Source: CBDCWQ01 sp965223435
GTDB taxonomy: Bacteria > Myxococcota > Kuafuiibacteriia > Kuafuiibacteriales > Kuafuiibacteriaceae
Length of the DNA stretch: 64,000 nt
Assembly: GCA_965223435.1 (NCBI GenBank)
Contig: CBDCWQ010000014.1
Location: 62,001-126,000, forward strand
Direction of reading: 5' to 3'
Positions 44,404 through 53,776 of the stretch are shown one piece after another (position 1 is the first letter of the stretch; the number at the start of each line of letters is the position of its first letter). The notes under the pieces were generated by a model. It saw only the letters and a program-made list of their open reading frames with translations. It did no database searches and had not been told where the DNA came from. The position numbers and the translations under genes were made by a program.

Positions 44404-46062
44404 CTAAGCGCTCGACTTTGATCGGCCTCTCGGCTCAGAAAAACGCTTTAGACCTTGGCGCCAACCACTCACCAAATCGGCGTGTAGATGCCGGTTGGCC
44501 TCCCGGTCAAAAGCGTAGGCCTCTACCTGTATTTTGGTGACCCCATCTTGCTGCCGGCAGAGCGACAATCGGGGCGTGACGCCCAAAACCGCCCAGGGCG
44601 AACTCGCGGCGACCTCCATGGCAAGCGCCATTGCCTCGCTGGGCTCCAAGCTTTCGGGGACGTCCAGGTCGAGGACCACCGCATGCGCGGTGCGCTTGCC
44701 CCCGGTCCTGACATCGGTCACCCCCACCAGATCTCGGTAGGGCACCCGCAGCAGGTGCCCGTCCACCGTTTCCAACTCAACAACCCGGGCCCGAAAAGCC
44801 CGCACCTGCCCCGAAGCGGCTCCAAAACGGACAAAATCACCGACCTGAAAGGGACGCTCGCTGGCCAGGACCAAGCCTCCGCTGACATCACGAAGCGCGT
44901 TCCATGACGCAGCAACCAGCATACAGGCCGCAAAACCAACCAACACCGACGCCGGAATGGCCCGACTGTACTCCAGCCTCGTCAGCGACCACATGAACAT
45001 CAGCACCCAAACCACGCCCTCGATGAGAGGCCACCCTCGCTGAAGGACTACCCACCGAGGCCGTGCGCGCCGTCCCAGGGTCCGGACCATCCAGGAGCCC
45101 AACCGAAGCAAAACAAAAACGACAAACCAGGCCCTAAAAATGGCAAAAAACGCGCTGTCGAGGCTTCCCTGCCAATCGGCAAGCGGACCGCGCTCCACCA
45201 AAGGGAGCGGGCCTTCAGGCCCTCCGCTGTCTGGCAAAAACGGGCCGTGCACCCGTCCCAGCTCCACGGGCACCTCGGCGCCCGTACCCTCAACACGCAA
45301 AGAAGCCCCTTCATCTTTTGGGGCTGAGACGCTCTCCTGGGACGGGACCGGAACCTGAGGCGCATGCTTTTTCGAAGAACGAGACCGATCTTCACGGCCC
45401 TTTCGCTTGCCCCCACGTGGAGAAGACCGGGTGGGCGAAGCGCGCGCGGCGTCGTGTGACTGTTCGACCTCGGATCGCTTCGCCGGCGTCGGCTCCGCCG
45501 GAGGGCGTTTCACCGGCGGCGAAGCTTTCATGGGCCACAGCTTCTCCAGCCAGGAGCTCTTGAGCCACAGCTTCTCACTCTCTGGTTTTTCGGGCGACGT
45601 CTTCGCAGGCAACGGCTCCGCTGGCGGCTTCGCTGGCGAAGGCTCTCCCGGCAAAGGCTCTCCCGGCGAAGGCTCTCCCGGCGAAGGCTCTCCCGGCGAA
45701 GGCCTCGCGGATGAAGGCTTTGCTGACGACGCTTTTTTCGGCGCCTTGTCCAACGGTTGAAGCTCGGATCGTTTGGATGGCGGCTTGGGACGCGAGGGCG
45801 GAGGCCTCGGAATCCGCACGCGCTCAGGCGCCTTGGCCGACGGCTTATCCGGTGGTCGGGACGACGACCCAGAACCGGGCCGACCTTGGGTCTTGGGTGG
45901 AGGCCTGGCGTCCTTTTTCTTGGCGGCCGGCGGCTTTCCCCGAGGGGTCGTGCTCGAGGTCGAAACCGGCGATGGCGCACCGGGCTCTGCGTGAAGGCCC
46001 GCGGCCCACACGAGACTGAAAAAGAGGACAGAAGCGACTCGAAAGCGCTTTGGGATATTCAC
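44404..46062 (-). CDS. MscS-type mechanosensitive channel with long Pro-rich periplasmic N-terminus
   Basis: 552 residues from GTG 46062, which overlaps the stop of the upstream transporter as GTGA; longer starts read inside that gene. A signal-like helix (VASVLFFSLVWAAGLHA) is followed by some 250 residues rich in Pro/Ser/Lys/Arg, with tandem GEPSP repeats. Then come three transmembrane helices (FFAIFRAWFVVFVLLRLGSW, WPLIEGVVWVLMFMW, ASVLVGFAACMLVAASW) and the MscS beta domain: DVSGGLVLASERPFQVGDFV and LLRVPYRDLVGV, with a C-terminal alpha/beta domain to the end. MscS channels open under membrane tension and release solutes. Coupling to a cation-chloride cotransporter suggests a shared job in osmotic or ionic balance. 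Confidence 0.85.
   Translation of the reverse strand: MNIPKRFRVASVLFFSLVWAAGLHAEPGAPSPVSTSSTTPRGKPPAAKKKDARPPPKTQGRPGSGSSSRPPDKPSAKAPERVRIPRPPPSRPKPPSKRSELQPLDKAPKKASSAKPSSARPSPGEPSPGEPSPGEPLPGEPSPAKPPAEPLPAKTSPEKPESEKLWLKSSWLEKLWPMKASPPVKRPPAEPTPAKRSEVEQSHDAARASPTRSSPRGGKRKGREDRSRSSKKHAPQVPVPSQESVSAPKDEGASLRVEGTGAEVPVELGRVHGPFLPDSGGPEGPLPLVERGPLADWQGSLDSAFFAIFRAWFVVFVLLRLGSWMVRTLGRRARPRWVVLQRGWPLIEGVVWVLMFMWSLTRLEYSRAIPASVLVGFAACMLVAASWNALRDVSGGLVLASERPFQVGDFVRFGAASGQVRAFRARVVELETVDGHLLRVPYRDLVGVTDVRTGGKRTAHAVVLDLDVPESLEPSEAMALAMEVAASSPWAVLGVTPRLSLCRQQDGVTKIQVEAYAFDREANRHLHADLVSGWRQGLKRFSEPRGRSKSSA
45635..45709 (-). repeat. Five 15-bp tandem repeats encoding GEPSP in the MscS-like N-terminus
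   Basis: Units close to GGCGAAGGCTCTCCC start at 45635, 45650, 45665, 45680 and 45695; the second has AAA and the last diverges. On the coding strand they read GEPSP/GEPLP. Flanking sequence holds older, degenerate versions. The repeats lie in the predicted disordered periplasmic segment. Confidence 0.88.
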
Positions 46063-49000
46063 AACAAGAGCCCCCGTTGCCTCAGCGCCCGAACGATGGC
46101 CGGCTCCAAAATGGTGTCCAAGCACCAAGCCCCCACCTGGTCGGAGGACAAAAGCCCCGCCCTCTCGAGGTCGACCAATAGCCCGGTCGCCTCGTCTCGA
46201 GGCAGCCGCATGATCCGCGCCATCCGGGCTACCGTGACCGAGCGGTGCACCGCAATCCCCACCAAAGCGGCGTACCACCTCAGGGGCAATTCATTAAGAA
46301 CGCCAATGTCCGGCTCAGCACGAACCGACAAGAAAACCTTTCGCTCGGTCACCCCCGTAATGGAACGTCGCCAAAGCTCCAACGCATCACCAATGTTCCC
46401 AAAAGATCGTTCATGGAGCCGTGTAAAGTGCCGGGACTCGTTCCCGAACAGGAAACCGCGAATGCTCCATGCCTCGCCACGCTCAAACACAAGGTCGAAA
46501 TCAGATGTTCGCTGCCTGACCAGCAGCAAATCTCGAAGCGCATTTCGCGATACCGGCGTACAGACCGTAGTCCCCAAAAAACACTGGCCGAGCTCCATGA
46601 GCCGGTCCGCATAGGTCCAAGTGTACGGCGTAGAGGTCAGCACAAAAAGGTGGCGCTCGCCCAGCCGGCGCCACAACCGAAGCCACAACGAAAGAGCCGC
46701 CATCCCGCCCGGCGCCCGCTCCACCCAACGACCCAAATCGTCAATCAAGATCACCGCCCCCGGAGGCATGGAGCGCAAAGCCCCCTCCGCGCTTTGGCCC
46801 TCTCGAGCCCCCACCGCGCGCACCACCGCCCGATTCAAGTCTTCGGAAAGCTGCGCGCCCCCCTGGGGTGGAGCGACCCGAACGATGGTGCGGTCCTGCA
46901 AGAGTTCTCGGGCCACAATCGATGCGAGGGTACTCTTGCCCGAACGGGGATCGCCGATGATCCCAATCGGGCCACCGGTGCCAGCGCCCCAGCGTTCCAC
47001 CATCCGACGAAGCGCAAGAATTTGTTCATCTCGTCCTCGGACGAGCGCAGAGGTCTCCAGCGCAGCACGACCAAAGATCCGACGATAGATGAGGGGCAAA
47101 GCCCCCTGAACCTCCGCGTTGAGCAAATACGCCGCGCGAAGCTCCATCACCCTGTCTGCGAGTGCCCCTTTATCGGAAAAACGTGCCTTGCGCCTCAGGG
47201 AGGGCGCTGGCAAATGCGCGAGGCGCCGGATCTTTGTCACGCCCTGTTCGACCGTCCCCAATACCTGTCGAACCTTTCGTGCCCACACCTGGCTTTTGGC
47301 CCGAACCGCTTCGGTGCCCCCCGCGCTCCCCAAAGACGCGCCCGGCCCCTGACCCACCACCGCCTCGCGGGAGAGCTCCAAGGCACGCACCGCGTCATGG
47401 AGGAGAATCGTCCTCAGTTCTGTGAGGTACTCCGACAATCCTGTGGACGCACTTTTCACCCGGAGCATGCGCTCACCCAGGGTGGTCCCAAGCGCAAGCG
47501 CTTCATCCGACCCTTCGCTTTGCTCGTTGCCCAAAACCGTTTGCTCAAGCTCAAACGCAACCAAACGCACCGCATCGACAAGCGTGCTTTGCGAGGCCTG
47601 CACCCGATCGGGCAGTGCTTGCAGAATACTGCGCGCCGGCTGCGCAATCCGCTTTTCCAAAAAACCGTGTGCCAACCTCCGGGTAGGGTGCATGGCCTTC
47701 GCGCGGCTTGGTGTGCCTTGCTGGGCGGCATCGAAGGCTGCCTCACCCAACAGCTGGACCGAATCCGGTAGCTTTTCAGCCGCCCTTCCGAGTGCGAGGA
47801 GCAATTGGTCGATAAACTCTCGAGGCACGGGACGATAAGGTTCTTCCCAGGTCGACCTCAACTCGTCAGCCGCCGCCAGCCTCGTTTTCTTAAGATCTTG
47901 CGTGTCCTCACTATTTTCCGAGCCACCCTCCTGGCCTTCACCGGGCACCGCGTCGGACGCCCCCCTGACACCAAGATCGGGTGCCTCATCAAGTTCTTCG
48001 TTTTCGGTCGCTTCTTCATCGCCAGGGGTTTTGTCGTTTTTGGCCGCTTCCTCGTGTTCTTCGAGAGCCCGTATTCGAGCCATCACCTCGACAGCCCTGT
48101 CCATGGTCGCAATGGGTCCCTCAATCAGCTCGCTCCGGACGCGCTGATACAGCTGGTACAAGCCTCGCCTTACATCGACGGCAAAGCTGACCACCTGAAT
48201 GTCCAAAACCAACGCCAGCGCCAAACTTTCGATTTGGTCGGCCCACAAACTGGGCAACTCGCCCAGGGCATCAGAAGCCCGGCGCCGGGCCCTTCTGACC
48301 GCGGCCGGCGCGCGCTCATACCGATGCCCTTCGAGCTCTGAAAGTTTTGCAACCCCCGCCTCCGCCGCCGTCTGAATCACTTCCTTGACGCCAACCGTAG
48401 AATACGCACTGGCCCGCTCAAAACGCTCGACCACGGAAGCGGCTTCGGCCTCGAGCCCAGACAGCTCTCCAAGGACCACTTCTTTGAGCCGCGTGGGATC
48501 AAGCTCTTCCTCGGTTTTAAGGTCCAGCTCCGCAACCAAGTTCTGAAAAAACCGCTCCACGTCCTGAGTCAGCCGACGGGCACGGTACAGGGCGTCAAAG
48601 CGCCGAACCCCGAGAGCCCGAATCGCGCGCTCCAAGGCAGGAAGCAGGTCGGAGCCCAACGTAGCACCGAGAATATCCCTGACCCGCACCGCTCTAGACG
48701 GCGGTTTTCTTGAAAAAAGCCGCATGCCCAGTCGGACCCAAAACCGACGAAGTCTGAGGGAAAAGCGATCTTGTGCACACGGAGCCCAATCCTCTGGGCG
48801 GGTGGCAACCAGCACCGAAGCGGGCAACGCGCGAATCGCTTCACCCAGATCTTTTCGAAGCCTTTGGCTGGCGTCGGCCATCCGAATTTCCCACGCCGTG
48901 AGCGGTCGGCCGTCTTGGGTTTCTTGCTTCTTCACCCGGACCGGAACGACAAAACGGCGTATGCGCTCCATGGTGGCGGACCCAAACCGCCCCCTCGCCC

Positions 49001-51554
49001 AGTTGAGCAAACTTCGCGCCGCTTCGCGCCGGTGGCCGCGCTGCTCGAGTCTTCGCTCAAGCTGGCGAATCTGCTTGATTTCGGCCACCAACCCCTGGAT
49101 CAGCGCCCGTTCTTCACCCAAAGAGCTTATTTGGGCCGCCTGATGGAAACGATCGAGCGCTTCTTTCAGCCGAGATTCCAAGCGGTGAACCACCACGCTC
49201 AGCTGGGGCACATCACTGGCTTCAAGATAGAATCCAGCCGCTGAGACCATCCGAGCCTCCTCTTCTTCGCGCGGTTCAAAGATCGCAGGCGCGTGGGCAA
49301 ACACGCTGTCGGGATACACCAAAAGAACCGCACCGGTGAGAGAGGCGATGACCTTGTCATTAAACGCAACGAAGTTTTCCGGTCCACCTTCGGTGGATTC
49401 GAGCGCGTGAATCATCAACAGGTCGGCAAATGCGGACTCCTGCCGAATTCGATCCGCAAGATTCATCTCCTCAACCAAAGGTGGAAGAACCACACCCTCG
49501 GCCGGAATTCGGGCTTCGGTGATGGCATCGACGAGACGTTTCCGTGCCATTTCGTTGTCCTGGTTTCGGCGCCCGTTCACCAAGACCCGCACCCTTGCGC
49601 TTTTCCATGACGAATGGTTGAGCAAGAGGTGAGCCAGGGTCAGCATGAGCTGTCCTGTGGGTGCAACCCCATCCCACCAAATATCGATTCGCTCTCGCTT
49701 TCCAAAAGCCCTAAGGGGCTCGTATCGAAGCATCAGCACACTGAGATCTAAATTTCTCAGCTTTGCGATCATCGAAGCGTAGGCCAGGTTTGTGCCCGCA
49801 TCTTGCGGCCACCCAACAAGAACCACGTTGCTCTCCATGCCCGCCAGGCCAAAGTTGGCAGCCACATCGGGAATGGCCTCAAATACGTCCTCACACCCCT
49901 GGATTCTCGCGAACATGCCAGGATACTCGGATTCCAGTTGGGCATCCACGCGCGGCCGAGGCAACTCACCTTTCACCAGATCGAAGTGCGTCATGATTCC
50001 CCGATCCCCGACTAACATTCGTCCAAAATCGATAACACCGCGTCCGGTGGGGCTGCGGCGCCCCATGGCGATCATGTTTGGCCGCCAGTTTCGCTGATGC
50101 CCCTTGGAGCTCGATTCCCTCAAGCGCATCAGCCCCAAACGAACCACAGCCGACCAGACACCACCCCATGTGTCGCCCGAGCCGAGAACCAGCTGTCGCC
50201 GTTTCAGCACCAGGTAAAGGACAAGCATGATCACGATCGCGCCCGCCATCGCGAGGGCATTGATTTGAAACATCACCAAAAAACAGGCCACGCCGCCAAG
50301 AAGACTGACCCACACGGGGACCCGAAACTGGGGTCTAAAGTCTGGACTCGCCCACCGCTCTAGACCACAAGCCCAGCAAAGAAAACCGTAACAGGTCAAA
50401 AAGAACATTGTAATGATAGCGCCGACCTTTTCGAGCTCTCCCACCAAGATCCCGAGCTCCGCGATAAAAAGGGTCAGCAAGAGCGCAATTCGAGGCTCCG
50501 TGCGCCCCCTGGAGAAGATGCGCCAAACCACACCGTCCATGGCGAGCGCTTGGAGCGTCCTCGGTGCTCCGAGCAAGCTGCCAAGCGCAGAGGATAGCGT
50601 CGCAAAAAAGACACCCGCGGTGACAAGCTCCGGTACCCAAGCCATTCGCAGCAGGATGTTGTTGTCTGTCTGTAGGGCCTCAACGCTGGCAAAATTTCCG
50701 AACCCGAGATACACGGGCAGCGCCAGGTAGATAACCAAACCCGTGAGTATCGCTGCCATGGTGCCGAGAGGAATTGCACGTTTTGGATCACGAAGATCAC
50801 CCGACATGCCCACGCCCGCAGTAAACCCGGTGACCGCCGGGAAAAACACCGCAAATACCGTTGCAAAAGATGGTGCCCCTTCGGGCGGCCCCAACGCGAC
50901 CGCCGTTTCACCTTCGCCAAACGCAATGGGTGAACCCAAAGCGATGGAAACCAAGGACAGACCAATGGCGCCCATCACCGGTAGCTGAACGCCCATGGCG
51001 ATGGATGTCCCGGCAAAAGTAAGCGCAGCCAAGCCTGCGCAGGCCACGGTCGCCACTAAGCGAATATTGTCTTTTTCGTCGGCAAAATAGGAAAGGTCGT
51101 CTGTCACCGCCAGGACGGCCTCCGCAAAACCAATAAGGTAAAGGCTCACCCCAAGTGCCAAGGCCAGATAGAGCGCCAGCCCAATGGCCCCTCCAATAGA
51201 AAGACCGAGAGAACGGGAGATGATGTAGTAGTTGCCGCCGGTTCGCACGGTGTGATTGGTGGCAATCGAAGCAACCGAAAGGCCGGTCGTCAGCGAGATG
51301 ACGTGGGCGAGCAAGACCACAAGCAGGGTCCCCACAAGCCCCGCATTGCCCACCACCCAGCCAAAGCGCTGGTACATGATGACGCCAAGAATGGTGAGGA
51401 TGGAAGGCGTGAAGACACCCAAAAATGTGCCAAACTTCTTTTCGACGAGCTCCTCTCGCGGGGCCCCATCTACCACCGTGTCGCGCACGCCTGCTGCACC
51501 GTAAAGAGCTCGTGGGCGAAAGCCAAGTTCACCGTCAGCCGCCCACCCCCACAA
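46059..51554 (-). CDS. Cation-chloride cotransporter (SLC12-like) fused to C-terminal P-loop ATPase
   Basis: 1831 residues if the TTG at 51554 is used; GTG 51488 is an alternative. Residues about 37-490 match the cation-chloride cotransporter core: KKFGTFLGVFTPSILTILGV, ATNHTVRTGGNYYIISRSLG, VFFPAVTGFTAGVGMSGDLR and AIPLGTMAAI. About 510-790 is the SLC12 cytosolic domain (GQLMLTLAHLLLNHSSWKSA). A helical, acidic/Arg-rich stretch of some 700 residues follows. The C-terminal ATPase has Walker A GDPRSGKST near residue 1534 and Walker B AVILIDDLGRW near 1600, ending in a winged-helix-like region. STAND/AAA-like by arrangement; no exact family assigned. It should move Na/K/Cl with regulation by an NTP switch. 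The stop overlaps the MscS GTG. Confidence 0.88.
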   Translation of the reverse strand: MWGWAADGELGFRPRALYGAAGVRDTVVDGAPREELVEKKFGTFLGVFTPSILTILGVIMYQRFGWVVGNAGLVGTLLVVLLAHVISLTTGLSVASIATNHTVRTGGNYYIISRSLGLSIGGAIGLALYLALALGVSLYLIGFAEAVLAVTDDLSYFADEKDNIRLVATVACAGLAALTFAGTSIAMGVQLPVMGAIGLSLVSIALGSPIAFGEGETAVALGPPEGAPSFATVFAVFFPAVTGFTAGVGMSGDLRDPKRAIPLGTMAAILTGLVIYLALPVYLGFGNFASVEALQTDNNILLRMAWVPELVTAGVFFATLSSALGSLLGAPRTLQALAMDGVVWRIFSRGRTEPRIALLLTLFIAELGILVGELEKVGAIITMFFLTCYGFLCWACGLERWASPDFRPQFRVPVWVSLLGGVACFLVMFQINALAMAGAIVIMLVLYLVLKRRQLVLGSGDTWGGVWSAVVRLGLMRLRESSSKGHQRNWRPNMIAMGRRSPTGRGVIDFGRMLVGDRGIMTHFDLVKGELPRPRVDAQLESEYPGMFARIQGCEDVFEAIPDVAANFGLAGMESNVVLVGWPQDAGTNLAYASMIAKLRNLDLSVLMLRYEPLRAFGKRERIDIWWDGVAPTGQLMLTLAHLLLNHSSWKSARVRVLVNGRRNQDNEMARKRLVDAITEARIPAEGVVLPPLVEEMNLADRIRQESAFADLLMIHALESTEGGPENFVAFNDKVIASLTGAVLLVYPDSVFAHAPAIFEPREEEEARMVSAAGFYLEASDVPQLSVVVHRLESRLKEALDRFHQAAQISSLGEERALIQGLVAEIKQIRQLERRLEQRGHRREAARSLLNWARGRFGSATMERIRRFVVPVRVKKQETQDGRPLTAWEIRMADASQRLRKDLGEAIRALPASVLVATRPEDWAPCAQDRFSLRLRRFWVRLGMRLFSRKPPSRAVRVRDILGATLGSDLLPALERAIRALGVRRFDALYRARRLTQDVERFFQNLVAELDLKTEEELDPTRLKEVVLGELSGLEAEAASVVERFERASAYSTVGVKEVIQTAAEAGVAKLSELEGHRYERAPAAVRRARRRASDALGELPSLWADQIESLALALVLDIQVVSFAVDVRRGLYQLYQRVRSELIEGPIATMDRAVEVMARIRALEEHEEAAKNDKTPGDEEATENEELDEAPDLGVRGASDAVPGEGQEGGSENSEDTQDLKKTRLAAADELRSTWEEPYRPVPREFIDQLLLALGRAAEKLPDSVQLLGEAAFDAAQQGTPSRAKAMHPTRRLAHGFLEKRIAQPARSILQALPDRVQASQSTLVDAVRLVAFELEQTVLGNEQSEGSDEALALGTTLGERMLRVKSASTGLSEYLTELRTILLHDAVRALELSREAVVGQGPGASLGSAGGTEAVRAKSQVWARKVRQVLGTVEQGVTKIRRLAHLPAPSLRRKARFSDKGALADRVMELRAAYLLNAEVQGALPLIYRRIFGRAALETSALVRGRDEQILALRRMVERWGAGTGGPIGIIGDPRSGKSTLASIVARELLQDRTIVRVAPPQGGAQLSEDLNRAVVRAVGAREGQSAEGALRSMPPGAVILIDDLGRWVERAPGGMAALSLWLRLWRRLGERHLFVLTSTPYTWTYADRLMELGQCFLGTTVCTPVSRNALRDLLLVRQRTSDFDLVFERGEAWSIRGFLFGNESRHFTRLHERSFGNIGDALELWRRSITGVTERKVFLSVRAEPDIGVLNELPLRWYAALVGIAVHRSVTVARMARIMRLPRDEATGLLVDLERAGLLSSDQVGAWCLDTILEPAIVRALRQRGLLL

Positions 51555-51746
51555 ACATCAAACACCACAGGTTCCTCGGGACCGGCTGAGGGACAACATC
51601 GACGGACCAAAGCGCATCTCATCACCTGCCGCGGCCTCTTGGACGACCCTTTTGCCCTCAGCTTGCCGGGGAGGCTCCGCCTCCTGCCGGTCGCCTAGAG
51701 AGAACAAGCGCCCTCATAGCCTCACGCGCGGTTGTGAGATGTGCTC

Positions 51747-52550
51747 TTAGCGCCAGTGGTTTTCGCCCCCGTCCACGACGCCGGCCATCTTTTGGACAAC
51801 CCTCGGTAAATCACACTCGGCGACCGTGACTTCCGCCTTGGACTGGGCATCGATGACGACCGGCAACCCTAAAGGCGCATCCTCGAGCCGTACCCGGAGC
51901 ATCTTGAGGCTTGGGACGCCTGTTCCGCCAACATGAATGGCCTGCCCCCCTGAGGCCTGGGTCGCACGACTCTTCGCAATGGTCATACCCTCCAGAAAAA
52001 CCCTAGCATCGCCTTCGATGGAAATCGCGCCACCCAGACGCGCTTGGCTTTTGGTAATCTGCGCGTCCCTGACCCGGAGGACGGCAGAGCCTTCAGCCGA
52101 AAGCGCACCACCCCACTCACCCTGCACGTCGTGGGCACGAAGACGCGTTGCGTCCAGCTCGCCGCCCTTCACATGAATGGCCCCGCCTCGCCCTCCGTCG
52201 GCGCGACAATCTCGGATGTGAACGTTGTGAAGTCGAACCTGACCGGACAAGACCTCGAGCCCACCCCCATCGGCGCTGTTTCCACCCTCAATGAGCAGCG
52301 AGTCCAGGGCCACCGACCCCTCATCGGGAAGCTCGACCGTCAAGACCGTGCCCTGCCCCGGCGAAAAAACCCGGGTCAAATCCCCGGCGCCCTTCAAGGA
52401 CACCGGGCGACAGATTCGAATGGGGCCCTCATAGCGCCCCGGAGCCAACTCCACGACCGCGTCTGCCTCGCAGGTGGCCAAAAACTCAGAAAGAGGCTGG
52501 CCACCGGCCTCTGAGAACCGAATCGGCTGCGACTCCGTTTTGGACGTCAA
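51747..52550 (-). CDS. Right-handed parallel beta-helix protein without signal peptide
   Basis: 267 residues from TTG 52550, with GGAG 8 bases upstream. The N-terminal ATCEADAVVELAPGRYEGPI and SLKGAGDLTRV are the entry turns of a pectate-lyase-like beta helix, followed by turns at 22-24 residue spacing rich in Gly/Asp (GGGLEVLSGQVRLHNVHIRD, GGAIHVKGGELDATRLRA, GGALSAEGSAVLRV, GGAISIEGDARVFLEG). No catalytic polysaccharide-lyase motif is obvious, and no export signal is visible, so the protein may be cytosolic. It sits between a phosphatase and the cotransporter gene on the same strand. Role unknown. Confidence 0.75.
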   Translation of the reverse strand: MTSKTESQPIRFSEAGGQPLSEFLATCEADAVVELAPGRYEGPIRICRPVSLKGAGDLTRVFSPGQGTVLTVELPDEGSVALDSLLIEGGNSADGGGLEVLSGQVRLHNVHIRDCRADGGRGGAIHVKGGELDATRLRAHDVQGEWGGALSAEGSAVLRVRDAQITKSQARLGGAISIEGDARVFLEGMTIAKSRATQASGGQAIHVGGTGVPSLKMLRVRLEDAPLGLPVVIDAQSKAEVTVAECDLPRVVQKMAGVVDGGENHWR

Positions 52551-52637
52551 AACGATGGCTCCACCGTGTCACGAGTCCGGCCACCACACCATCCCCCCGG
52601 GCGAACACCTCTCAGCATGGGGTAAGAAAGAGGCCTA

Positions 52638-53684
52638 CTACGCGAGCACACGGGCGATCCTCCGACGCGCACCTCCAGGGTACCAAGACTCCACGCGACC
52701 ACGCTCGATGACCAACGCGGCGCCCGGTTCGCCGGGATCACCCAAACCCACATCACTCATCAGGAGGCGTCCCCGGTGACGCGCGAGCGGCACACCGGTC
52801 TCACCCTTGGGCGCTGAATCGGTCCGTGTATGACCCACCACCATCTGTCTACAGTCGACCAGGGTCAGCGCATCCACCAGATCTTGGGCCACAGCCCGCG
52901 CGCTGGAGACGCAGTAGGCCCGATGCCATAGGGGCCCGAGGGGGTCCCGAAGCACCCCTTGGGGATCGAGATCTTGGTAAAACTTCGGTTTCCTCGCCCA
53001 GGCCTTGCGGGCAAGCCGCGAAATGCCCTCGAGCCCATACGCCGCCCAAATGGGACTCAGCCCACCATGGACAAAAAGAATCCGCCCAATGCGAACCACG
53101 ATCGGTAGTTTTCGAATGATCTGCCCGTAGATCCCACCAATGCCCATGGCCGCATGATAGGCAGCCTGCCCGGGCGCATGCTCTTCTTCCCAGGCTTGGA
53201 GGCGCCCCCCAAAGGGTTTGACTGGACCGCGATCCTCCTCGCAGCCCAAAAGACGGTAAAGGGTCCTTGTCCGCTCTTCTTGGAAGCGTAGTTGCTCTTC
53301 CTCCGTTGCGAACTCCAAATACTCATCGGCAGTGACGTAAGCTTCGTACCGAAGAACCGACATGACTTCGTGGTTTCCAAGGAGCCAGATAACCCGACCG
53401 CCGGCGGCCTCGGCCTCCGGCTTCAACTTCAAGAGGAGCTCCATCGACTCGCGAACGCCATATCCGCGGTTGGTGATGTCCCCCATCTGAACCAGGACGC
53501 TACGTCCTCCCCGCCAATGGCCGTCCTTGCGGATCAGGCGCAGTCCCACCAGGATTCGGTGCAGCACTTTGGCGTGGCCGTTCAGATCGCCGACCACCAC
53601 GATGCGCGCAGGCATCGGCAGCTCTTGGTAGTGCGCGTCTCCCGGGCAGGGGGCGTCGTCTCGAGAATGGGAATCGGCCGACAT
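52638..53684 (-). CDS. Calcineurin-like (PPP-type) metallophosphatase
   Basis: 348 residues from ATG 53684, with GGAA 7 bases ahead; ATG 53615 inside would start directly at the fold. Metal-site motifs occur in order: VVVGDLNGHAKVLHRIL (GDxHG with Asn for His), LVQMGDITNRGYG, IWLLGNHEVMSVL, ILFVHGGLSP and MVVGHTRTDS. This order matches bacterial Shewanella-like PPP phosphatases (SLP type). Substitution of the first-site His by Asn is unusual and may alter metal binding. It lies upstream of the beta-helix and cotransporter genes and could reverse phosphorylation in the same system. Target unknown. Confidence 0.85.
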   Translation of the reverse strand: MSADSHSRDDAPCPGDAHYQELPMPARIVVVGDLNGHAKVLHRILVGLRLIRKDGHWRGGRSVLVQMGDITNRGYGVRESMELLLKLKPEAEAAGGRVIWLLGNHEVMSVLRYEAYVTADEYLEFATEEEQLRFQEERTRTLYRLLGCEEDRGPVKPFGGRLQAWEEEHAPGQAAYHAAMGIGGIYGQIIRKLPIVVRIGRILFVHGGLSPIWAAYGLEGISRLARKAWARKPKFYQDLDPQGVLRDPLGPLWHRAYCVSSARAVAQDLVDALTLVDCRQMVVGHTRTDSAPKGETGVPLARHRGRLLMSDVGLGDPGEPGAALVIERGRVESWYPGGARRRIARVLA

Positions 53685-53776
53685 CTTCGTTCCAAGCGTC
53701 CCTATCGTACGCCGCGTGCCACGGGCCCAAGCCAGCCGTCGACCCCAATGCGCAAACAAGCTACGCTCGGGGACCC

